From: Gonapodya prolifera JEL478
Taxonomy: Eukaryota > Monoblepharomycota > Monoblepharidomycetes > Monoblepharidales > Gonapodyaceae
DNA: 64,000 bases
Assembly (NCBI GenBank): GCA_001574975.1
Contig: KQ965805.1
Coordinates: forward strand, 1-64,000
Direction: 5' to 3'
Position numbers and translations under genes: made by a program. This document shows positions 33,087 through 43,960 of this stretch, in pieces. Position 1 is the first letter of the stretch. Each line of letters opens with the position of its first letter. The notes below the pieces were generated by a model. That model saw only the letters and a list, made by a program, of their open reading frames with translations, had not been told where the DNA came from and made no database searches.

Positions 33087-34380
33087 AAAGCTTCCGAGAC
33101 GACGTGCCACGCAGCCTGGAGGAAGGGAAGCAGGGGCAATCGCAAAGGTGGAATTGGAAGCTGAAGTTGCCGTGGTCGGGCTGTTCTTCAAAGCAAGCAT
33201 TTCCAAGATGTCCACACTGGAGGACTATCTTTACTATTTAACTCTCATTCATGTGATACGTTGTCCCGAGGGTAGAGACATTTGTTCGCGGTGATTTGGT
33301 CCACCGAAGACTTTGTATTTTGCTGCTTGAGTAGACTTATAAAGCGCTCCACTCCCAAGTCCGTGACGTTTTGCTGTCTGATCTCTGGCCTCCTTTGTCT
33401 GTACGTTAGTCTCTCAGTCGCTGAAGGTCTTCTGGGACTCTCCGCGAAAGTTCTGTTCTCAAGTGTGATTTCACTCTGCTACAATCAGCCTAAATTAGTT
33501 GTGCGCAGAGAACTCCACATCAGCTTGCGGAATTGGGAGGGGTGGACAAGTGCATTGGTCTCAAGTCTCATTCATATGGATCGAATTTGCAAGAGAAAGG
33601 CAATGCGTATTCAAATATGGCGGAGACGAGGATGAATACACATGTGAAATTAATTTGTCGTAATGAGTGGGCCTATCATTTTTCACATTTGTACAAGAAT
33701 ATTGGGTAACTCGACCAAAGCACTCTCCCCCAACTGATGTGGCTCAAAATTTGTTCAGCAAACGTTGTTAATAACACTTGCAGATATATTTTAAGGTCAT
33801 GATGAGTTTACTACACTATACAATCAAGTGCAAACAGTTTTGTCATGGAAGACTTGTTCGTGGAGGCTGCAATTCCATCCCCATTGCTTTCTTGCGCCTT
33901 GTTTCTACTCGTTTTACAATATTGGAGATGGTTTGCTGTGTAACTTTCACTCTGTAAAACTCTGCTACAGCCCTTGCAGCATCCTTTTGGGTTCGACCGT
34001 TCTCACTTTCAAACCAAGTCACCACTGCCCATTCTTCAATTGGCAAACGTCGCAAACATATGGTTATTACGGCTAATCACAATGCAAGGCTGAGTTTGTG
34101 ACTGTGCCAGCGGCAAAGAAATTCAAAATCACCCAGTTTTCTTCGATTTTCGTTGGACAGACACACGCAAGGTCTTGAAACCAGTCCACAACTGTTGCAT
34201 CATCTCTTTTGGAATGGTACGTGGTGCTTTGCTGTCATTTTCATCGTTGTTGGGCTCACGTCATCACGTTTGCTGACTGACATTGCTCTGATCCAACAGC
34301 GTCACAGCCCCAAGCTCGTCTTCTTGCACTGAAAGCAACCCTTGCGCCGCCACTGCTGATTTCAACCTGAAGTGAGTGTG
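33087..34380. other. Intergenic stretch with a transposase-like fragment
   Basis: No intact gene. It holds the HTH-like fragment at 33843-34055. Upstream of the F-box gene (33067-33240) is a short pyrimidine-rich region. The remainder shows only short random frames. Confidence 0.45.
33843..34055 (-). mobile_element. HTH fragment resembling CENP-B/Tigger or Tc1-type transposase N-terminus
   Basis: A 70-codon frame reads LPIEEWAVVTWFESENGRTQ, KDAARAVAEFYRVKVTQQTI, then SNIVKRVETRRKKAMG. The layout (helix, Gly-Arg turn, helix, QxTISxIxK recognition helix) is that of the CENP-B-type HTH found in pogo/Tigger DNA transposases and domesticated relatives. Nothing that looks like a catalytic DDE region follows on this strand, so it is a remnant or a small HTH protein. 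Confidence 0.45.
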
Positions 34381-34939
34381 ATGCCTTTGACTTTTGTTCT
34401 TTTCACTTTTAACTCATCATTTTTCTTTTCACTTCCTTGCACACTCCTCTACACTCCACTCCACTACTTTCATCACTCTTGCTACCCTACATCAATATAC
34501 CGTTCTGGTTCTCTCTCTGGTCCAGACTTTGCGCATCCCTCTTCAAAACGATGTGTGTTCTCCCTCCTCCTTTCTCAAATCACACCTTCACTCTCAATAC
34601 AACGGAGAATTCCTTCCACTACCTCCTACACTACCGCCAAGACCCGTTGTGTTGTCTATGCTACCACCCGCACCCACTGGACCGCAGCATCCATATGGTT
34701 TGGGACAACAGACTGGCACTACGCCGATTGGGCTGTCAAACACGCCGCACTAGACAATGGCTCAACATCCGTGGGTTCTCAGGCTCTGCAGGGGCTACAA
34801 GGTGGTCCAGAAAACTCTCTCTTGAGTCTTGTCCTGGTTGTGCTTTGAAGCTCTTCTTTTCAACATTTTTGCGCCTTCTTCTCTGCAGACTCAGTCATTT
34901 CCACCACCAAGTTCTGTTCCTTCCATTCTCCGCAACCAC

Positions 34940-35350
34940 TAACCTCTGACGTCATCAACGCCATCCTCCCCTTCGTTGAACCCGTCCCCACTGCCATCTC
35001 CAATCGCCCAGCTGCTCTCTCTGCACAAGAGCATCGAGAACTTTGAGAGCGCAAGCAAATTGAGGAAATATGGGAATCTCACCATCTGTACAAGCAACAA
35101 CAAGAGGAGTTTGTCGGCCCTGTCGATGTCATCAACCACTCTGTGCCATACCTTCTCGAGATGGTCGAAGATGTCATACGGGAAGTGCTACATGTGGACG
35201 GATACTTCAGCGACGGTTCGGCGAGGGGAGAACTGAGAGAGGTTTCAGACAACGTTCGACGTGCGAAAAGGAAAGTCCAAGGAATCGATAGCACTGGGAA
35301 TCGAGAAGAGGAGAGCGTTCAGAAACTGCTGGTGTTCTTTCTCAGGTGGT
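34940..35350 (+). pseudogene. Possible gene relic, helical protein (unrecognised)
   Basis: A plus-strand frame reads SDVINAILPFVEPVPTAISN, RPAALSAQEHREL, then meets an in-frame TGA (about 35043). It continues in the same frame RKQIEEIWESHHLYKQQQEE, FVGPVDVINHSVPYLLEMVE, DVIREVLHVDGYFSDGSARG and ends near 35350. The two halves read like one helical protein. An upstream Pro-rich frame (PPTLPPRPVVLSMLPPAPTG, about 34620-34690) might be its 5' exon. I do not recognise the family. Confidence 0.35.
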
Positions 35351-35428
35351 AGGGAGGAATGACGCGCAGTCCGCAACGAAACAACATACTCTTTTTGATG
35401 AAATGAAGATCATTATTGTCAGTATCAA

Positions 35429-36951
35429 TCAGGCGTTCTGCTTGAGATCTCCTGTAATCTCCTTCACCTTTTCTTCCCGCTCCCTCGACTTCCTCCACTC
35501 CCTTTCTAACCACATCGCCTGGTCATCAAACACTGCCCAATCAATCCACCGCTCCGAAATGATCTCAAAAGCCCGCAAAACAGCGTTTTCGGGCACGGAT
35601 TCGACTACTGTGCGTTCTGTGGGGTGGGTGGCAGAGACTTTTGACACGATGGTGTCCACGACAATGCGGGGGTCCATCACTTGAATTTTGAGGAGGTTCG
35701 GCATGTGGAGTTTCAGTAAATTACACTAAGCGTCTTACCCGCCTTTATCTCCCCAGAAGTACTCACTTGGCGACTTTGTCGCCTGCATCTTCTCTACCAT
35801 CCATCGTATCCTCTCCCTACCCCCCGAAATCCCGCTCCACTTGTTCATTCAGCTCAGGCATAGTGCCTGCGCGGAGCTTGGCGACCTGTTGCTCTGTGGT
35901 AAGATCCATGATCCGCAAAATGGGAGTCTTTGCAAAAAAGGGCTCCACAACCACGACATGAACATTGTGAGACTGGAGGAGAAGTTCGCGGCAAAGGGAG
36001 TCAGAGATGGCTTCCAGAGCAAGCTTGCTGTATGCGAACCGTGAGGGGTGATATGCGCAAACGCTTTTTAGCTACCCTGTGAGACAGGTCCTGTCGCGCA
36101 TTAAAACCTACTCACGATCCAGCATAGGCGCTCATGCCTGGCATGCCACTCGTCCAGCCGCAGACATGACCATAGTAGTGCGTGCCTGTGGACCGTTTGG
36201 GTGAGACTTGCTGAAGTTGCGAAGGATGGTGACAAAACAATCGCGTCATTCTTGGCGAACCCAGACGGGCAAGAGCAGTAGAACAACAAGATTGGGGCAA
36301 GAGATCGAGACGGTGACAATTTTACATTGTCAAACTTTGCGCATTTTAAATCGTGGAAGTAACTCACCTCACGGCCCCGAACGTGTTCACTTGGATAACC
36401 CTTTCCATCGCCTCCACCAAAGTAATCTCACCATAGCCCCCCTCCGCAAATCTCGCCTGCCAGCAACAAACTTGAAACCATTAGAATCTCTTTAGTGTCT
36501 ATTACTGCCTCCCATCGTCGCTCGCATTGTTCACGAGCCCGTAAACACCCTGTTCCTCCTTCGCGGACATCATCTCCCAACACCGACCCACATCATCCGC
36601 GTTGGTCACGCCCAGACAGAAAGGCGCCACCAGTTTCTCCAATCCTTGCTGCCGTGCCGCGTCCGCCATGCCAGATAAACCCTCATCGGTGAGGCATCCT
36701 GCATAGACACGGAGCCCCAAGCGGGCCAGATCTAATGTGGACTGAAAGCCAAATCCAGTATCACATCCCCACGAATCCGTGGGACGACGGAACGCGGGAT
36801 GGGAGAAAGGGGGAGGTGCGATCAGTGGCCATGCGAAGGAGGCATAAAGGTGGGAAAGCCAACCGTCCGGAGGGCAATCCGGGCTGATGCTCACCGTCAC
36901 GACTACTGGTGATCCAGGCGGCGCAGATGGCGTGCTGGTGAAGTTGCCCAT
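35429..36951 (-). CDS. Short-chain dehydrogenase, retinol/17-beta-HSD-like (possible frameshift)
   Basis: NAD(P)-dependent oxidoreductase. Exon 1 (from 36951) holds VVVT, 42 extra in-frame residues, then GCDTGFGFQSTLDLARLGLR (the TGxxxGxG cofactor loop) and ends at VYGLVNNAS (NNAG-like). Next come ITLVEAMERVIQVNTFGAVR, SGMPGMSAYAGS joined to KLALEAISDSL (catalytic Tyr and Lys, YxxxK), and NVHVVVVEPFFAKTPI. The last exon holds MDPRIVVDTIVSKVSATHP and RWIDWAVF. After VERDFGG the homology continues with a one-base shift (RERIRWMVEKMQA, about 35820). The 42-residue segment starts with a perfect GTGAGC donor and may be an intron whose acceptor is not obvious. Confidence 0.75.
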
Positions 36952-37510
36952 GAGAAGTTGGGGGATTGGCTAAATCAAGTCAAAGGGTTTTGCCGCACCA
37001 ACTCCAACAATGAACACACGCCCGCGCCGAACAAGTCAGTAGCGGTCTTGACGTGGAAGGCGATTCATTCCATAGATGGTGCCATGTCACATGTACTGGG
37101 TGGGCCACCCACAAAGCACCAACAGTCGCGACTCGCATTTAATTAAGGATGAATAGACAAGCTGGTGTCTACTTCCCTAGCTCCTCAGAGGATTAATCAG
37201 AACATTGCCAAAGAGGGTGCAGTTGGCAAATTTTCACAAGGCCCATCACCACTCGTCACCCTCAAGCCTGAGTTTCCCTGATGGGCCAGGTAAGTCTTGC
37301 AGAAATCTTCAGAGTGAAGGCAGCACTTGTTTGGGTTATCTACAGGACTGCCAAGGCTACTCCAGGACTTTGCACCTCATATTAATGTGCCAACTCCAAA
37401 AAGGTTCTAATGGAGCAGTCTGCACCCATGACAAATCTGGCGCAACCAAAGGGGCAAAGCATATTATCCTATTTAGAACCAAGACACTGTGACCTGAACT
37501 CCGAAAAAGC
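36952..37510. other. Intergenic, nothing recognised
   Basis: No supportable gene between the SDR start and the tRNA. Only short frames are present. Confidence 0.5.
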
Positions 37511-37515
37511 AAAAA
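37511..37515 (-). terminator. Pol III terminator of the tRNA
   Basis: A run of five T on the minus strand lies 5 nt beyond the 3' end of the tRNA, as expected for RNA polymerase III termination. Confidence 0.7.
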
Positions 37516-37520
37516 TGTCT

Positions 37521-37591
37521 TCCGATACCGGGGTTCGAACCCGGGTCACCGCGGTGAAAGCGCGGGATCCTAACCACTGGACTATATCGGA
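37521..37591 (-). tRNA. tRNA-Glu (UUC), no intron
   Basis: On the minus strand the 71-nt cloverleaf closes fully. The acceptor stem is TCCGATA with TATCGGA. The D arm holds AGTGGTTAGGA. The anticodon stem is CCGCG/CGCGG with loop CTTTCAC, anticodon TTC. The T arm is CCCGG-GTTCGAA-CCGGG-like, with the internal B-box motif GGGTTCGAAC. CCA is not encoded. The C32-T33 and A37 positions are canonical. Confidence 0.96.
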
Positions 37592-38323
37592 TTTTCCAGT
37601 TGTGAACTTTTTCTTTACTACATATTTAATAAATATATATAATTATTGTTCAGGCAAGAATTGACTTTTCGTCCACTTGCTTTCGCGTTTACCCCACAAT
37701 TATGAATACTCAAACTCACGACAGCAATGCAGTGATGACAGCCTCATTTCCAACCGCTTTCAACAATTGGTTCGCTGTACTTTTCTGTGTACGACAAAGT
37801 GCTGGATAGTGGTCAACCATCACGAAGCGTAGCTGATAAGACCTTCCTACTCGGCGAATGTGATAAGAGATGCACGCTAATAAGTAGAAAGCAAATCCTC
37901 ATAGTTTCGCCAAGAGCTGCCCGACCTGACTCCGACTTAGTGCACGTGTGTGGATTAAGGAACTGGCTTCATTTTTGCAAATGTCACGTTACCGAATCCT
38001 TTTAGCTGCTTGGCAGAGATAGAAAACAAGTGAATGAAGCTACACGAAGTCTCTATATCCTGGTTCTATTCTGTGCTATGGATCGGCGACCGTCGAATGC
38101 AACAATTCAAATGTATATAGCCTCGCTTATTGCAGTGCAAGCTTCAAAAACTGCACCACCTAGGCAGATGTATCCGATTGCTTGTCGCATTGTATTTTCG
38201 AATATACTTATTGGGAATCGATTAAAAGCGTTCACCTGAGTACCTCCGAGGCACGTGGTGACCTTCAAAAGCAGTCCCTCTCTCCGATAATGCCTCTCAC
38301 GGGAGCGACTGCTCAACACGAAA
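37592..38323. other. Intergenic, AT-richer, nothing recognised
   Basis: The stretch upstream of the PhoD locus contains (TA)n-like sequence at about 37620-37645 and short frames only. Confidence 0.45.
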
Positions 38324-40938
38324 ATGTCATACGACAGAGCAGTACTGCTGCTTGCTCTGGCCGGCGCGACCCAGCTCGCCTTCGCTTCTCCCCTGCAGTC
38401 GCGGTCCCTTCACGTCGAGAATCTCGCATACCGATCGCCACTCACGGAGTTCCCGCAGCACGGTCACGATATCGCACGGATCGCGAAGCGATGAAACGAT
38501 GATTTTGAGAACACCGTGCCAGTCTTTCAGTTCGGTGTTGCAAGTGGTGACCCTGTAAGTCAAAGCCTTGCACTTTGTCGAATCCGCGGGACTTACACAT
38601 CTTTCACCGTTTTCTCTTTCCACAGACCTGTGACTCCGTTATCATTTGGACCCGCGCTGCACCGAACCTCGCGTGCTTCCTGCCGAACGAAGTGCTTTCG
38701 GCAGCAAAATCTTCTTGCGAATGCGCCGCGAAGTACACCACAAATGCCGTCGGACTTTGCGTGGGGGGACCTGACAGCATAGTGCGCAGTATCACGGAAG
38801 AAGGCGGCCCTGTTCTCGTGAAGTGGCAAGTGTCCGAATCCAAGAACTTCACCGGAAAGGTCCACAGTGGCAAAGTCTTCACGAGCGCTGCGGTGTCATA
38901 CTCCGTCAAGGTAATGTGACGATACCGCTCATCGAGACACGGTCACTCAATCTTAGATGGTCTTCTTTAGGTTGACGTTCCTCATCTCAAAGCCGACACC
39001 GTTTCTCCTACCGATTTGTGTCACCATTCAACTCCTCTGTTTTGACCTTCGTTGGGCGTACTCGCACCATCCCAGCTAGTGACGTCGACGTGACCAGGGC
39101 GTGGAAGATTGCGGTGTACTCGTGCTCTAACCTCCCGCAAGGATTCTTCAACGTAAGCGATTGCTTCAGACCGGGTTGAGAATCGTCCCACATCTTACCG
39201 GAGCGCTATGTGTCTTAGGCGTACGGAAACGTTGCCCGAAAGGACGAGGTGGACCTCATTGTGTGAGTGATGTGCGAGCATGTATTCGCGGTGATGCATT
39301 GAAAGAATGTCGCTATGTCACACGCAGCCACGTCGGAGATTACATTTACGAGTACAAGAACGGCGGCTACGGTAACGGATCTTCCACAGGTCGTGTCCCC
39401 ATCCCATGGGACCGCGATATCGTTGAGCTTGAGGACTGAGTGTCTCAAGGTCTCGTGACTCCCTCGAACGTCATTCACAAAATCTACTATTGCCGTCAGA
39501 CCGCTTGCGCTACGCATCCTACCGCTCAGACTCGGATCTTGCTCTCAGCCACCAAATCTTCCCCTGGGTGTCAGTTTGGGACGACCACGAGGTGGCCGAC
39601 AATTCGTGGAAAGACGGCGCTGCCAACCACAACTCCACCTCGCAAGGGCCGTACAGTGTTCGCAAGCACAATGCTTTCCGCGCTTACTACGAGGTAAAGT
39701 TGGTCGACAGTCTTGTCTCATGCCATCGTTTCTTAATCGGTATACAACAGTGGATGCCAATTCGCCAGCTCGAAGTATTCGGAAAGATCTGGCGGACTCT
39801 CCTTGTCGGCACCCTCTTCGACTCGATCATGGTCGACACGCGTCACTGGGGTCGGGATATGTGAGTTTCACGCGATGGATAAACGTCTGCCTCACCGTTT
39901 GATGATCAAATGCGCGCCAACAGCACTGACTTATACACGAACACGGCCTACGTTAAGAACATTTCGACCTGGTCCAACCAACCGAACGGTGAGCTTGTTA
40001 ACGAGAGCGTGTGGCGCCAACACCGATTGATGATTTTGAATCTACAAATCAGCTCGAAGGCTTCGACCAAGAATGATGGATCAAGGACACTCTCAGCGCA
40101 TCCAAAGCCCGAGGCTCCAAGTGGCGGCTCTTGGGGAACAAGGTGCAATTCGACCGGCTGAACTTCAGTGTGAGTTCTCAAATGTGTTACATGGACTTAG
40201 ATCATCTGACTCTTCTGAAACCCCAGGCGATTTCCACTACCGCAACTGGTGACGCAAACTACGACTCGTGAGTAGCATTTGATTGCGATACCATAATTTT
40301 AACAATTGACCGAACCTCTGTGTTTTCAGCTGGGACGGATATGTCGCCAGCCGACAGCGATTGCTTCACCGCGTCAAGGATGCCAAGTAAGAGACACACT
40401 TCCGGCCGTTCATCAATACACCCCCTGAATGCACTTTCTTACTCCAATGAACCAGGATCGACAACTTGATCATCTTGTCAGGTGTGTTGGAATGCAGCAT
40501 CATATGCAGTCGAGGTTTATACTGACCTTCCTCGATAGTAAGGGGACATCCACAGCAACTGGGTTCACGACGTTCGCGACCTCAACGGCACTGCCTACAA
40601 CTCCACGACAGGGGAAGGTGCCCTTGGAGTAGAATTCGTCGGCACCGCCGTGCCATCTCCTTCTCCCTTCGCTTCCTTCGGCAAGAACCAAACTGAGCTT
40701 GCCACCCCGGCGCTTGTCTCAACAAACCCTGGTCTGCAATGGGCTGAGGGATGGACCAGGGGATACTTCCAGCTGACCATCATCAACGGGTCCGTGGTTG
40801 CGGAGTACTTCGCTCTGAAACACCACCACAAAGACGAGCGACGAGATCAAGTCAGCGGCGTTTGAGGTGAAGGCGGGGGCAAACAAGCTCACTCGCGGGT
40901 ACACCAAGTCGGTGTTGGGAGCCCAGAAGCTGCTGTGA
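38324..40938 (+). pseudogene. PhoD-type alkaline phosphatase, many lesions
   Basis: Secreted metallophosphoesterase releasing phosphate from mono- and diesters. MSYDRAVLLLALAGATQLAF is a signal peptide. An in-frame TGA (about 38490) separates it from FENTVPVFQFGVASGDP. TCDSVIIWTRA and the N-terminal Ig-like domain follow. After a 1-2 nt shift near 39003 come SYRFVSPFNSSVLTFVGRTR, then IAVYSCSNLPQGFFN, HVGDYIYEYKNGGYGNG, YASYRSDSDLALSHQIFPWV, SVWDDHEVADNSWKDGAANH (metal-binding DDHE), GTLFDSIMVDTRHWGRDM, SKWRLLGNKVQFDRLNFS, DGYVASRQRLLHRVKDA and DIHSNWVHDV. Further lesions are another in-frame TGA (about 40075), a weak donor after VELED (39439) and a late frameshift (about 40820) before the true C-terminus. 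The order of domains is complete, so loss is recent or the indels are assembly errors. Confidence 0.8.
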
Positions 40939-41064
40939 ACCAGAGGGGCTGGAAAAAGAGATACTTGTACTGCATAGACTTAATTTTGTTCTTAATAAAC
41001 TTGTTTCTTATTTTCCCGGACCACAACTACATATTTTGAATGGTCTTTCCGTTTCTATGTCAGG

Positions 41065-42433
41065 TTAGCCGCCGTACAGTCCGAGCGGCCCCCACGTTGC
41101 CATAGTCGACAGTGCACCCCTCATAGCATCCGTTTCTGGATACTTGCGGCCATTGACAACAAAGCGATCTGGTCTCATTGCCCACATGTGATCATTTAGA
41201 CTGTAAATCAGTGCGACGCACTCGTATTCAAGTTTCGGCGAGGCCGTTTCCGAGGGCACTCGGTCAAATACGAGCAAGCCTGTAACGTCCCAGAGAGCAA
41301 TCATTAAAGAGGATTTAGGTGGACTTTCGCCTTCTTGCCTTTGAAGTTGGACGTACCACGTGAATAGTCTCCAGAGGGCGGGCGACAATACATTCCAAAC
41401 GGTGTGGTCGAGTTTTGTTGATCCTCCTCGGTTGATCCCACGAAGACTCGGGTGGGTTGGTTCGGGTCCCACTCGTAATTATTCAGCTGTTGCCACGTCA
41501 GTACGGACCTGTATCAAGATGGAGAGTAACATCAAATGAAGCAGATCGTACACGTTCCGGGCGAAACATTTCTCGTCGAGAACTCACGCTCGGACACACC
41601 TAAACAAATCCTCATCCGATTTGCCCCCGTTCAGTACCACAAAGTGTCCTCCAATCTGGTTTCAAAGGTTGTCAAGGATTGCCGCGACTTCATCTGCATC
41701 CTGGTCTTTGAACTGAGCCCGGAATTGAGATTCCAGATCGTCGCGGCGAAAATGACCTCGATCGTAGTGGAAGTTTTAGCGGCCGATGGGTACAATCCGC
41801 TGAGGAAGAGAAATTATCAATTGAGCCTTTGAAACCTAGAGATGTTCGGTTTTAGCTTGAACGTACTGGATCTGCACTCTTCCGTCTAGATCCAAGTAAG
41901 ACTTGCCCGGAGCACAACATTGCCAGGGTCCACGCTCTCGTGATAAACCACGACGCCGATCGTCGGTGAACTTCAAATCTCCAGGCAAGTTGCAGTGAGC
42001 CTGCGAGACTCTCACACGTGCCATTCCTTGCGTTTGATTTGTAGCGAAAGTCGTTTCCAGGGGTCGGGGGTGTATCCCCTTCGAGAAGAGGACGGTCGAG
42101 AATCGTCGACTCGCCGGCACCGGCAATGCAGCTGAGGTCTCCCCACAATACGGAGCCTGATTTGATCTCGAACGACACAGTGTCACCCCCAGAGTGTGGG
42201 TCCTCAAGCGTGACTCCCAGTCGCGCCGGCTGCGCATCCGTTTTGTCATTTTCAGGATGGTAAAATTGATTTCTCCAATTTTTGTCACGCTTTTGCACCG
42301 GGTGCTTTCGGACAATTTTTCTCCGTAAGTGCGCGAGCCATAAAATAAGACCGCCGTCACTGTCGCTGTCGCTGTTGGAATTACGAAGCTCCGAGACGAC
42401 TTGGCGATCTGTGGTGTCTGTCGCCTCATACAT
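41065..42433 (-). CDS. Unrecognised multi-exon gene
   Basis: Protein-like pieces on the minus strand include MYEATDTTDRQVVSELRNSN with a Ser/Asp run, then LEDPHSGGDTVSFEIKSGSV, SRERGPWQCCAPGKSYLDLD, GRVQIQYVQ, FRRDDLESQFRAQFKDQDAD, and a last exon ending WAMRPDRFVVNGRKYPETDA and MATWGPLGLYGG. The pieces sit in different frames separated by plausible GT-AG gaps, but I could not fix every junction. No family recognised. The gap of 43 bp to the next minus-strand ORF suggests either tandem genes or one longer gene. Confidence 0.4.
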
Positions 42434-42476
42434 TCACAGCTTCATCTGCGAACCGCAGCTCAGAAAGCGCTTCTTT

Positions 42477-43052
42477 TCAATTCGCTCGGGCGGTCTCCAA
42501 GGTTGCCGGATTCGCAAGGTCGAGTTTCCGCCATTCGAACGAAAACCGCTGTTCCATCTCCCAGAACCGACTCTCAATCTCTGCGAATCGCTCTTGTCTC
42601 GAAATCAAGTAAAGCTCAAACGGCGATTGAGGATCTGGCCTATATAAAAGCCAAAGGACATTCCGTGCCGGCGATAGCGGCGGAAATCGGTTCCTCTCCG
42701 GCGAAAATTCGGCGACGATGCGCGCAGGGCAGACATAACCCATAGACCAGTGGGGCAAGGGTAGGGTGGCTCGCAAGAACAAGTTCCAGGAGGTCAGATG
42801 CTGTTTTGGTGTCGATGTCGAGTGTGGATTCGTGGAGGAGGATAGAGCCGCTTCTGATTGTGGAAAGAGCCAAGTGGACTCGACCGGGGGGTAATTCCAC
42901 GCCCGGGTCTGGAAAATTGGAGCGAGAAGCCGACACTGCGTGCCAGAGTCATCCCTGGGCTGACAAGCAACGATGGTGGGAGAGAAGTTTCGAATTGATC
43001 CGTCCGTGGCCTTTGTACCAATGCAACGAGATCTGCCGCACGCCATTGTCAT
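42477..43052 (-). CDS. Unrecognised coding segment
   Basis: The first ATG is at 43052. Two frames look protein-like in turn: GVELPPGRVHLALSTIRSGS, then DIDTKTASDLLELVLASHPT in one, and ELYLISRQERFAEIESRFWE, MEQRFSFEWRKLDLANPATL in another. An intron or an indel near 42650 would join them. No family recognised. Confidence 0.35.
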   Translation of the reverse strand: MTMACGRSRCIGTKATDGSIRNFSPTIVACQPRDDSGTQCRLLAPIFQTRAWNYPPVESTWLFPQSEAALSSSTNPHSTSTPKQHLTSWNLFLRATLPLPHWSMGYVCPARIVAEFSPERNRFPPLSPARNVLWLLYRPDPQSPFELYLISRQERFAEIESRFWEMEQRFSFEWRKLDLANPATLETARAN

Positions 43053-43156
43053 CAATACAAATATATAATTTAGTTAGATTCGGGTATATCATACAAGTTC
43101 GTTGAGTGGGTGCTACGTGCCAAAGTTAACTACGGTTGTTGTCCTGTGAGGCACTA

Positions 43157-43960
43157 TTATATCTCCGTTTCGACGAATCTCTGCGCGAGCCGGGACTCCC
43201 ACGTTTCCAGCTGACGCCAGAACCCTTGATTCGGCCACACCGTACCACGCTTCGCTTTCATGTGCTCATACACCATGTCTCGTAATGCTGGTTCAGGAGG
43301 TGGGAACGGTGAAGGTGGATCCGGGAGGCCCTGGAGGCGAAGAAGCAAACGATTCGAGGCTTCTGAAGTCCCAGTGGTGGAATGTGCAATATCGAATCTT
43401 GCGGACAGACGGAAGTAGAGGTTCATGAGGTGCGCGGCGACAATTGATGCCGAGCGGGAGGACCCGAGGAAGCAATGAACGAGTACAGTCGGAAGCGAAA
43501 CGCTCGTTGTCTCAGAGAATTGCGGCAGTGTTGGATTTTGGGTTCGAAGAAGATGGGCGTAACGCGGCGCGAGTGCGTCTTCAATGAACGCACAAGCTCT
43601 TCATGAATCAGAGTAGATCGTGAGTTTGCCACATCGCTCCTACAATACTGCAAGGCAAGCTCACTCCTCAAAGAAATCCCCAATTTCGAAGTCCACCTGG
43701 TCCAGCACATCGAGTTCTTTTACGATCAGTTCGTGATCACTGCTCCACCTCCTCTGTTGATGCTGCACTGCACTACGAGCTGTATTCACTTCTTTCCTCT
43801 CCCGTGCTGTCATCCGCGTGTTCTTCTCCTTCGCGACTGTGAGCACGTGAGTGACCCCATTTGCTATTAAGAAGTTCGGATCGCGACAGGCGCGGAACGT
43901 CCCCAGAAGTAGCCCTGGGTAGATGACGTCCGCAAAATCGGAGTCAGGTGAGAAACGCAT
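43157..43960 (-). CDS. Dual-specificity protein phosphatase
   Basis: Two exons. Exon 1, from the ATG at 43960 (MRFSPDSDFADVIYPGLLLG), holds the family start region with GTFRACRDPNFLIANGVTHV, then VLTVAKE and DVLDQVDFEIGDFFEE. Exon 2 begins ACAFIEDALAPRYAH and holds the catalytic loop VLVHCFLGSSRSASIV, which fits HCxxGxxR(S/T) with Cys nucleophile and Arg. It ends with KAKRGTVWPNQGFWRQLETW, the helix typical of DUSPs. An upstream exon is possible, because the first frame stays open to 44074 without an ATG. It would dephosphorylate Ser/Thr/Tyr residues; substrate unknown. Confidence 0.82.

Noticed and set aside
38480-40080. In-frame TGA codons in the PhoD gene as possible selenocysteine sites
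   Set aside because: PhoD is not a selenoprotein family, the flanking positions are not Cys in relatives as far as I know, and the same gene has frameshifts, so decay or error is simpler.
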